DNA from: CAVVJA01 sp963801715
GTDB taxonomy: Bacteria; Actinomycetota; Actinomycetes; Mycobacteriales; Jatrophihabitantaceae
Assembly: GCA_963801715.1 (NCBI GenBank)
Contig: CAWDGB010000021.1
Location: forward strand, 1 to 18,394
DNA: 18,394 nucleotides
Reading direction: 5' to 3'
In this document: one piece after another, positions 8,225 to 14,678 of the stretch
Layout: each line of letters starts with the position of its first letter
Numbering within the stretch: the stretch's first letter is position 1
Translations under genes and position numbers: made by a program
The notes under the pieces: generated by a model
The model's database searches: none
What the model saw: the letters and a program-made list of their open reading frames with translations, nothing else
What the model was told of the DNA's origin: nothing

Positions 8225-8983
8225 ATGGGGGTGTTCGCGGACTTTCAGGATCCGTCGCGGGAGTGGCGGCGGTTGTTCTCGGAGTTTCTGGGCACGTTTT
8301 TCCTGGTGCTGGTTGCTGCTGGTGGCGGCGTGATGGGGCAGGCGTTTCCGAATACGATCAGCCGGACCGCGGCGGTGGTGGCGCCGGGGTTGATGGTGCT
8401 GGCGATCATCTTGTTCATGGGTAAGGTGTCGGGCGCGCATCTGAATCCGGCGGTGAGTATCGCGTTCGCGGCGCGGGGGGATTTTCCGTGGCGGCGGGTA
8501 CCCGCTTACATCGTGGTGCAGTTGGTCGGGGCGTGCTTGGCGGCGTGGTTCGTGCAGGCGGTCATCCACGAGTCGGCGTCGTACGGTGCGAATTACCCGG
8601 CGCATGGGTACACGTCGTTGGACGCGTTTTGGATGGAGACCGTGCTGACCTTGGGCCTGGTCAGCGTGATCCTGGGCACCGCGTCCGGCGCGCAGAACCT
8701 GGGGGTGTTCGGGGCGCTGGGGGTGGGCGGCTATATCGCCTTGGCCGGTCTGTGGGGAAGCCCGATCTCCGGTGCGTCGATGAACCCGGCGCGCACCTTC
8801 GGTCCCGATCTGGTCAGCGCGGATTGGACCGGGTACTGGGTGTATGTGGCCGGCCCGCTGCTCGGCGCCGCGTTGGCGGTCGGCTGTGCCTTGATCCTGC
8901 GTGGGCACGGCCGCGATCTCGCCGCCATCGCCGCGGCCCAGGGAGAGCTGCCCACCAAAGCTCGGCACTCCGACCAGGCATGA
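8225..8983 (+). CDS. MIP-family channel (aquaporin)
   Basis: Predicted inner-membrane water or small-solute channel of 252 residues, the usual size. Both pore motifs are present: GAHLNPAVS (NPA at 74-76) and GASMNPARTFGPDL (NPA at 187-189, with Arg190 as the selectivity-filter arginine). Hydrophobic segments at about 18-40, 47-67, 95-112, 137-153, 163-178 and 202-226 give the six-helix fold. An unusually long polar tail (about 228-252) ends the protein. The ATG at 8225 has no good SD. The frame stays open back to the TAG at 8147-8149 and reads plausible protein (ELAQHATQRL), so the true start could be non-canonical, or an upstream frameshift may exist. Water versus glycerol selectivity is not decided here; the short loops favour water. 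Confidence 0.92.
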   Translation: MGVFADFQDPSREWRRLFSEFLGTFFLVLVAAGGGVMGQAFPNTISRTAAVVAPGLMVLAIILFMGKVSGAHLNPAVSIAFAARGDFPWRRVPAYIVVQLVGACLAAWFVQAVIHESASYGANYPAHGYTSLDAFWMETVLTLGLVSVILGTASGAQNLGVFGALGVGGYIALAGLWGSPISGASMNPARTFGPDLVSADWTGYWVYVAGPLLGAALAVGCALILRGHGRDLAAIAAAQGELPTKARHSDQA

Positions 8984-9333
8984 CGGACACGCGACACTAG
9001 GTAGGCCTGTGGATTGTTTGGGCTCGACCCGATGCCGCGAGCCTGACAAGGGCGTCCGTGGGTGGGACATTGGACGGCGGGCTGCGGGGCATCCAACTAG
9101 GACCGCGTGGCCCGCTGGGCTCCCGTGACCTGCCGCCGCGCTCCGCACCCGACTCCGCGAGCCGCCAGCATGACTACTCGCAGCGCGAGCCGATGGATGG
9201 ACGCCCACGGCTATCAAAAGGCGCATGGGCGCGGTGAGCGACAAGTGCTCAATGCGGTCATGGCGAAATTCGGTGAGACCCCTTTGGTGAGGATGCGGTC
9301 ACCGCGCAAACGCGTCAGACTGCAGCAGGTTCG
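8984..9333. other. Intergenic region, no supported gene
   Basis: This 350 bp stretch lies between the aquaporin and the DUF4239 gene. One plus-strand frame (9107-9337, 76 codons) ends in an ATGA overlap with the DUF4239 start, an arrangement that can mean translational coupling. Its first half is Arg/Pro-rich and low in information; its last part (VLNAVMAKFGETPLV) looks more protein-like. I do not recognise it and see no ribosome binding site. No terminator hairpin with a T-run was found. Confidence 0.5.
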
Positions 9334-10158
9334 ATGAATATTTTCGTCGCTGTTCTTGTCGTCGTCGCCGTGACTGCGGTCGCTGTCGCGGCGATGTTGG
9401 TCGTGCGGCGCAACGCCCCCGATGGCAGTTATTTTCACGACGGAGACCGTGCCGCCGGTGTGTTCGGCGTGTTGGCGACCGGATTCGCGGTGCTGTTGGG
9501 TTTCGTGGTTTTCCTGGCTTTCACCAGTTACGACGCCGCCAGATCCGGAGCAGAACAGGAAGCGGTCATCGTGGCGCAGCAAGTCGAGACGGCTCAGTTG
9601 CTTCCTCCGTCGGTACGAGACCGGCTGACCGGTGAGCTGGTCTGCTACGCACGTTCGGTCGCTGGCGTGCAGTGGGAGATGATGGAGGCAGGCAAGCTCG
9701 GCGAGCAGCTCAACCCGTGGGGGTCGCAGCTATTTCAGACGCTGCGGACGGTCGATCCGAAGACCGCGGCCGAGCAGTCGGCATTCGACGCGTGGCTCAG
9801 CCAGACGTCGGATCGTGAGTCGGCTCGCAACGATCGCATCCACGGGGCGGTCGGCGTGATCCCGGCGCCGCTGTGGATCGTGTTGTTCTTCATATCCGGG
9901 CTGATCTTCATTTATATGTTGTTCTTCGCCGACAAGGGCGAACGAGCCGTCGTTCAGGCTGTCCTGATGGGCACGGTGGTAGCGGTCATCACGGCCATGC
10001 TGCTGTTGTTGTACGCGCTGGACAATCCATTCCACAAAGGAATCGGCGGTCTCCGTCCGGTTGCGATGCAGCGGACTTTACAGATCATCGACGAGAAGCT
10101 CGCGATCGCGGGCAATCACCACACTGCTCCGTGCGACGCTCGCGGGAACGCGTCATAG
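9334..10158 (+). CDS. DUF4239 family membrane protein
   Basis: This 274-residue integral membrane protein has four predicted helices at about 3-24, 43-64, 177-198 and 208-229, with a roughly 110-residue loop between the helix pairs. The segment GVFGVLATGFAVLLGFVVFL, then FTSYDAARSGAEQEA and LTGELVCYARSV, matches the pattern I know from DUF4239 (a bestrophin-like domain). LLLLYALDNPF near 223-233 is the other typical block. The function of the family is not established; the bestrophin resemblance suggests a channel or a membrane scaffold, which is inference. The ATG start has only a weak AGCAGG upstream. It stands alone between two gene-poor stretches, so no operon partner helps to define its job. 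Confidence 0.82.
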   Translation: MNIFVAVLVVVAVTAVAVAAMLVVRRNAPDGSYFHDGDRAAGVFGVLATGFAVLLGFVVFLAFTSYDAARSGAEQEAVIVAQQVETAQLLPPSVRDRLTGELVCYARSVAGVQWEMMEAGKLGEQLNPWGSQLFQTLRTVDPKTAAEQSAFDAWLSQTSDRESARNDRIHGAVGVIPAPLWIVLFFISGLIFIYMLFFADKGERAVVQAVLMGTVVAVITAMLLLLYALDNPFHKGIGGLRPVAMQRTLQIIDEKLAIAGNHHTAPCDARGNAS

Positions 10159-10543
10159 GTCGGCTACCCCTCTGTGAACTCCGGCTGCCCGCGCACCCTG
10201 TGAACACGGAGTATTCACAAGATCGAACAAGTTGCCCACAAGCTCCTTACCGTCCCCATATACGAGCGTTCGCTGGACGGTTCCCCAGACTCGCTGAGAG
10301 AAGCACCAGCGACGCGATGATGTCCAATCAGCAGCAAAGACGCCACATTCTCGATCGTAAGGCGAGGCAAGCAAAGCAGCGCTGGACGATCTCGATTCGA
10401 CCGGGTAGACCATCTCTCGCGCGTGCGAACCACAACCTCCGCAGTACGTCAAAGAATTTTGCGAGCGGGAATGGGCGGAAATAGGGGAAAGTCGCCCGAA
10501 GAGATCCCGTCGAAATAAGATGAAAAGGGCCCTACCTGATCAG
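10159..10543. other. Intergenic region with a TGTGAA/TTCACA inverted repeat
   Basis: This is about 385 bp with no supported gene. TGTGAAC occurs at 10173-10179 and again at 10199-10205. The second copy pairs with TTCACA at 10214-10219 across nine bases, giving a perfect six-base inverted repeat. It resembles a CRP-type half-site pair, but the spacing is wrong for that family (11 bases between TGTGA and TCACA instead of 6). It lies 40-60 bp after the DUF4239 stop, so it could equally be a weak transcript-end hairpin. Minus-strand frames here carry no recognisable domain. Confidence 0.45.
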
Positions 10544-10686
10544 CGGGATGCACCGAATAGTCGTTGGAGTCCAACCGGATGTTGTGATCGCGCGGCAGCC
10601 AGGTCGAGCTGGAGCCGGTCACCTCTGACACGCAACACCAGCGGCAGCATCGCGGCCCGGGCGCCGTCGATCCGGTCGGCCGGGCG
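10544..10686 (-). mobile_element. IS21-family transposase (IstA) C-terminal remnant
   Basis: Two adjacent minus-strand frames together give the part of IstA that follows the integrase core. The first reads RPADRIDGARAAMLPL; after a one-step frame change comes TWLPRDHNIRLDSNDYSVHP. The RxDSNDYSVHP block after a short Ala/Met/Leu/Pro-rich linker is characteristic of IS21-type transposases. The reading breaks off at 10544, where family members would continue with a VxGRRVEV-type strand, and no DDE domain or IstB gene is present. It is therefore an old, truncated insertion-sequence scar. I found no terminal inverted repeats around it. Confidence 0.72.
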
Positions 10687-10877
10687 CGACAGGAGCACCG
10701 GCGTGGTTGCCGGTGTTGACGATGGTGATCGGCTATTCCCGCTTGTCATTGGCGGTGTACTCCAATTTGTGTGTCGGCGCGCGGGGCGAAGTTTCAGTCG
10801 AATCGACTGATGCGCGCTCTCGTCCGCGGTTCTTTCATGGATGCGATCGCTTCGGTGACTTCGCGAGGGATGAGGCG

Positions 10878-11291
10878 ATGGTCGACGTCGAGGATCTGCA
10901 GGATGTGGGGCTCCATCTGCGGGGCCGTCTGGGTCCGTTGCTCGGACTGAATCCGGACGCCGTCGATACGGGTCTTGACGCCAAGTCGCAGGCCCTGGTG
11001 TGTCTGGCGGGGTTGCATGCGCTGGGCGCCGGTGATGCGACTTATCAGTGGTACGTGTCCCGGGCGCTCGCGGCGGGATGCACACAGGGGGAGGTGGTCG
11101 GCACCCTCATCGCCGTCGGTGCGTTGGTGGGTGAGGCCAGGGCGGTCTCCGCCGCCCGACCGCTGGCCCTGGCTCTCGGCCACGACATCGAGAGCATCGT
11201 TGAGGGCGCGAACGGCCGCGACGTCGAAGGTGCGATCGGAGCCGAGGGAGCCGGCGGCTCGCCGCCTGGTTCCGGTGGCTGGCGTCGATGA
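10878..11291 (+). CDS. Carboxymuconolactone decarboxylase family protein, possibly frameshifted at its start
   Basis: The protein from ATG 10878 has 137 residues and carries the alpha-helical CMD fold: LDAKSQALVCLAGLHALGAG, YQWYVSRALAAGCTQGEVVG, TLIAVGALVGEARAVSAA, PLALALGHDIE. It lacks the CxxC plus His redox motif of AhpD, so it fits the gamma-CMD/unknown subgroup and not the peroxidase type. A GAGGG lies 12 bases before the ATG. Upstream, another frame from ATG 10810 reads VRGSFMDAIASVTSRG and would join it as TSRGDEAMVDVEDL if one base were restored near 10867, giving the normal family N terminus. The gene may thus be a recent one-base-deletion pseudogene. The last 20 residues are Gly-rich and not conserved-looking. 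Confidence 0.7.
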   Translation: MVDVEDLQDVGLHLRGRLGPLLGLNPDAVDTGLDAKSQALVCLAGLHALGAGDATYQWYVSRALAAGCTQGEVVGTLIAVGALVGEARAVSAARPLALALGHDIESIVEGANGRDVEGAIGAEGAGGSPPGSGGWRR

Positions 11292-11409
11292 CGGCAATGG
11301 TCCGGGCCGTGCATGTCTCGTCGAAGGAATACACCCCCGGCCCGAGCACATGAACGGGTCTTGGCGAGGTCAGCCAGGACGTTGCGGAAGGAGGGATCGG
11401 TTGTGACAG

Positions 11410-11829
11410 TTGCCCGAGGTCCCGATCCGTAGCACGATCCCGGCCCGGTTGGACCTGTTGGGCTGGACACCGTTCCATACCCGGATGGTGGCTGGCCTGG
11501 GCGCTGCTGCTGGGCCTGGCCTGCAACATCACCGCGATGCTTCTCCTGGTAGTCACTACGACGGTCAAGGCGGACACGTGTCGAGCGCGGTCTCGCCGGG
11601 ATGGGCGAGAGCCGGCGGCGTGATCGCGTTTTATCAGATTGGATACGGGATCGCCGCGTTCGGCGTGGGCAATCTCGTCGACCATGGCGAGAGCCTGTCG
11701 GCGATTTTCGGCTGGACTGCCGTCGCGGCCGGCGGCATGGCTGTGCTCTCGTTCGCGGTCGCTCGACACCAGCCTTCGCCGCAGCGGCTACATCCGCGGG
11801 CCACGGGTCATCTGCAGTCGGCGATGTGA
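11410..11829 (+). pseudogene. MFS transporter remnant (both ends, middle lost)
   Basis: One 139-codon frame carries the start and the end of a sugar-porter-like MFS transporter. IPARLDLLGWTPFHTRMVAG at 10-29 is the N-terminal cytoplasmic segment before helix 1. AGGVIAFYQIGYGIAAFGVG (68-87), then LSAIFGWTAVAAGGMAVLSF, are typical late helices. Intact members have about 400 residues, so roughly ten helices are missing. Between the pieces, a different frame reads WALLLGLACNITAMLLLVVT, suggesting a residual helix out of frame. The frame opens with TTG and no good SD. Its stop lies about 23 bp before the LuxR gene start, so it may once have been co-transcribed with that regulator. Confidence 0.62.
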
Positions 11830-11832
11830 GCC

Positions 11833-11843
11833 GGAAGGAGAGG
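11833..11843 (+). promoter_or_regulatory. Ribosome binding site that fixes the LuxR start
   Basis: GGAAGGAGAGG lies eight bases before ATG 11852. The frame is open upstream to 11639, but that part runs through the MFS remnant in another frame. The GTG at 11843 overlaps the end of this site and is too close to it to be used. The site therefore supports ATG 11852. Confidence 0.75.
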
Positions 11844-11851
11844 TGGCGAAG

Positions 11852-14659
11852 ATGACCGCGAGCAGCCGGCGAGGCGGCAGTCACGGGTGGGAGCTTCAGC
11901 TGGTGAACGGAGGCGTCGCAGCTGTTTCGGATACGACCGCCCGGGAGGGCGATGACGTCCTCGAGCGGCAGCGGTTGTTCCTGATCAGCAGTTTTGAGCC
12001 GGCCAAGCTCCCGGACGTTCTGGTTTCCCGCTTGGGCTTGCTCGACGCCCTGACGCGTGGTGTGCGGGAGCGCTCGATGACCCTGATCAGCGCACCCGCC
12101 GGATCAGGCAAGACGGTCTTGGCGGCGGATTGGCGCGTTCGGCATCCTCTGCCGTGCCCGGTGGCGTGGCTGACCGTGGACGAGGACAGCGGCTTGCCGG
12201 GCGCGTTTTGGGGTCACGTCGTGCAAGGGATCAAGCGCGCGGGTGCGTCGCTGGAACGCGCGGGTCGGGCACTGCCGCCTTCCGGGGTCGATGCGTCATT
12301 CATGACCGAACTCGCCGCCGATCTGCTTGATCTACCGGAGCCGCTCGTGCTCGTCGTGGATGGCTTCGACCGGATCGGAAGTCCAGCTGCGCTGGACGGC
12401 ATCGATTTCCTGCTCCGTCACGCCTGGCCGAAGTTCCGGTTGGTGCTGTGCGGCCGAGGCGAGCCTGCGCTGCCACTGCACCGGTACCGCCTCGCGGACA
12501 TGATGGCCGAGATCGAGGCAAACGCGCTCGCCTTCTCCGAGAACGAAGTTAGGCAAATGCTGGCCGGACACGGGCTGACAATCTCCCCGGCGATGGCCGA
12601 AGACGTGACGGCACACACGGGCGGTTGGGCTGCCGGGGTGCGGCTGGTCGCATTGTCACTGCAACGGACAAGGAAACCTGGGATATCTGGTGCGACTGCT
12701 CCTACTGAGGTGAGTCCTGGCGATCTGGCGGCCGCGCTGGGCCACAGCGACGGGCACTGCGCCGACTACCTGCGCACCGAGCTACTCGCGAGCCTTCCCC
12801 GCGACTTACGCGATGTCCTGGTTCGGCTCAGCATTTCCGATCAACTGTGGCCGGATCTCGTTCAGCAACTCGTCGACGTCCGGGACGGGCGCGCGATTCT
12901 CGCTGATCTCGCCCGGGTGGGGGTGTTGGTCGAAACGACGCAGTGTGGCGATGGCAGCTACCGCATGCCTGAGGTATTCGCGCGAACACTTCGCGCGCAG
13001 TTGCGCGACCAGGATCCCGCCGAAACGGCGAGGCTGCATGGGGTCTGCGCGCGGTGGTTCGCGCTCCGCGGCGAGCGCCTAGCAGCGGTGCGGCACGCGG
13101 CCGCGGCTGATTGGACCCAAGCGGCTGGGATGATCGTCGAGGATCTGCTCGTCACCTCGCTGATCGACCCGCTCGCTGTCGGCCGCGACGGCTATGCCGA
13201 GGTGCTGAATCCGATGCCCGCCGAGGTCGAAGGTCCGAATGTGGCGGTGGTCCAGGCGGCACTGGCTGTGGCGCGGCACGACTACACAGCGGCGGCCTAC
13301 CGCCTTCACGTCGTGGGAAGGCTCATCGAACCGGAAACCTCCCCGGTCGAGCTGGTGCTATCGGACGCGATCGTCCGCCTGGCATTCTGCGCCGACACCG
13401 GCGCGTACGCGGACGGGTTGGAAGTCGGTACGAAGGCTCAAACCCTGCTGGGCCAGCTATCGGGTAGTCGAACATCAGCCAATCCGGAGCTGCATCCGCT
13501 GGTGAACGTCTATCACGGTATTGCTCTGCTTGGGTCGGGCGCCGAGGACGCGGCGATCGCTGCCCTCGAATCCGCGCTGAGCGCGCTCGGATGGCCGAAC
13601 GCAGCAGCGGCCGGATCGATCCATCTGCAGTTGCGCAGTCTCAACCTGCTCGCTGTCCTGCACGCCACCCGCGGCAGCCTGCGGCGCGCGAAACGGCTTG
13701 GCCTGGCGGGGCATCGGCTAGCCGAGAGCCTCGGACCCGCCGGCCGTCCGTATCTGTTCGGCGCGCGGCTGGCGCTGGCTTGGACCTACTTCGACCGGTG
13801 TGAACACACCCCCGCGCGGCAGTGGGCGGCAAAGGCCAAGGCCAGCCTCGGCCAAAACGCCGAACCGCTGCTGGCGCCGATGCTGTTGATTGTCAGAGCC
13901 AGAATCCTACGGTCGCAGGGATATCTGGCCGAGGCACGCCGACTCTTGGACGGACTGGCCGCGGACGCCAGGGCCACCCCTCGGTGGGTTCGTCAGCGTA
14001 TCGACCTCGAGACGGCCGATATGCGGCTCGCCCTCGGGGACTCCGCCGCGGCGGTGAAGATCCTGGCAACCGTGGCCGACGACGCGAGTTCCCGTACCGA
14101 TGCTGTGTGCACCCCCGCTGCGCTGCTCGACGGCAGGCCGGCCGCCGGGGACGCCGGAGCGCGATTCGACCTCGACGTCGCGCCCCGGATTCGGGTTGTC
14201 GCCTGGCTCGCCCAGGCATCCGCGCACCTCGATACCGGTGACGACCGCAGCGCGTCGTCGGCGATTCAACAGGCCCTGCAGATCGCCGGGCCAGAGCGGC
14301 TCAGGCGACCGTTCATCGAGTCGGCACCCCGAGTGCGCACGCTGATCAGGCACGGCCTATCCAAGGCAGCGATGACGGGCTGGCTCGACCCGACACGTCC
14401 CACCAGTGAACGCGTTGTTCCTGGGGACACGGCGCAACTCGCTCCAGCCGTTGCGCTGACCCCATACGAGGCGCTGTCCACGCGCGAAACAGAGGTTCTC
14501 CGCTATCTCGGCGAAATGCTGTCCACCGAGGAGATCGCCGCGACCATGTTCATCTCGGTGAATACGGTTCGCACCCACGTCCGAAACATCTTGCGCAAGC
14601 TCGCTGCGCCCCGACGCAGTGACGCGGTCCGACGGGCCCGCGAACTGCAGCTGGTCTGA
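11852..14659 (+). CDS. MalT-like LuxR-family transcriptional regulator (STAND ATPase), 935 aa
   Basis: Predicted cytoplasmic activator with three parts. An N-terminal STAND-type NTPase has Walker A APAGSGKT at 81-88 and Walker B LVLVVDGFD near 165-173, then the MalT-like block TGGWAAGVRLVALSLQ. A long alpha-helical TPR-like region follows (about 400-850), expected to bind the inducer or a partner. The C-terminal LuxR helix-turn-helix is at 874-935, with LSTRETEVLRYLGEMLSTEE and SVNTVRTHVRNILRKL. Proteins of this class usually sit inactive until ligand and ATP drive oligomerisation. The start ATG 11852 is set by a strong SD. The gene is intact, while the CMD and MFS genes just upstream on the same strand are damaged. 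It converges on a second regulator of the same class, with stop codons 19 bp apart. Confidence 0.92.
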   Translation: MTASSRRGGSHGWELQLVNGGVAAVSDTTAREGDDVLERQRLFLISSFEPAKLPDVLVSRLGLLDALTRGVRERSMTLISAPAGSGKTVLAADWRVRHPLPCPVAWLTVDEDSGLPGAFWGHVVQGIKRAGASLERAGRALPPSGVDASFMTELAADLLDLPEPLVLVVDGFDRIGSPAALDGIDFLLRHAWPKFRLVLCGRGEPALPLHRYRLADMMAEIEANALAFSENEVRQMLAGHGLTISPAMAEDVTAHTGGWAAGVRLVALSLQRTRKPGISGATAPTEVSPGDLAAALGHSDGHCADYLRTELLASLPRDLRDVLVRLSISDQLWPDLVQQLVDVRDGRAILADLARVGVLVETTQCGDGSYRMPEVFARTLRAQLRDQDPAETARLHGVCARWFALRGERLAAVRHAAAADWTQAAGMIVEDLLVTSLIDPLAVGRDGYAEVLNPMPAEVEGPNVAVVQAALAVARHDYTAAAYRLHVVGRLIEPETSPVELVLSDAIVRLAFCADTGAYADGLEVGTKAQTLLGQLSGSRTSANPELHPLVNVYHGIALLGSGAEDAAIAALESALSALGWPNAAAAGSIHLQLRSLNLLAVLHATRGSLRRAKRLGLAGHRLAESLGPAGRPYLFGARLALAWTYFDRCEHTPARQWAAKAKASLGQNAEPLLAPMLLIVRARILRSQGYLAEARRLLDGLAADARATPRWVRQRIDLETADMRLALGDSAAAVKILATVADDASSRTDAVCTPAALLDGRPAAGDAGARFDLDVAPRIRVVAWLAQASAHLDTGDDRSASSAIQQALQIAGPERLRRPFIESAPRVRTLIRHGLSKAAMTGWLDPTRPTSERVVPGDTAQLAPAVALTPYEALSTRETEVLRYLGEMLSTEEIAATMFISVNTVRTHVRNILRKLAAPRRSDAVRRARELQLV

Positions 14660-14660
14660 C

Positions 14661-14678
14661 CCGCAACTGGCGATGCGG
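14661..14678. terminator. Small hairpin between convergent regulators, possible bidirectional terminator
   Basis: The 19 bp between the two stop codons contain CCGCA, eight bases, then TGCGG, a perfect five-base stem. There is no T-run on either side, so it would be a weak intrinsic terminator at best. Its position exactly between two facing genes is the main argument for a role. Confidence 0.3.

Noticed and set aside
7639..8226. 195-codon minus-strand frame between GMC oxidoreductase and aquaporin
   Set aside because: It covers the divergent promoter region, is Arg/Pro-rich and shows no recognisable motif or ribosome binding site.
9107..9337. 76-codon plus-strand frame overlapping the DUF4239 start by ATGA
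   Set aside because: The overlap is suggestive, but the sequence is low in information, lacks an SD and matches no family I know.
10199..10219. TGTGAA-N9-TTCACA as a CRP operator
   Set aside because: CRP sites need six bases between TGTGA and TCACA; here there are eleven, and the site is downstream of a gene, not clearly in a promoter.
11639..11851. N-terminal extension of the 935-aa regulator to residue 1006
   Set aside because: The extension reads through the MFS remnant in another frame and lacks an SD, while a strong SD precedes ATG 11852.
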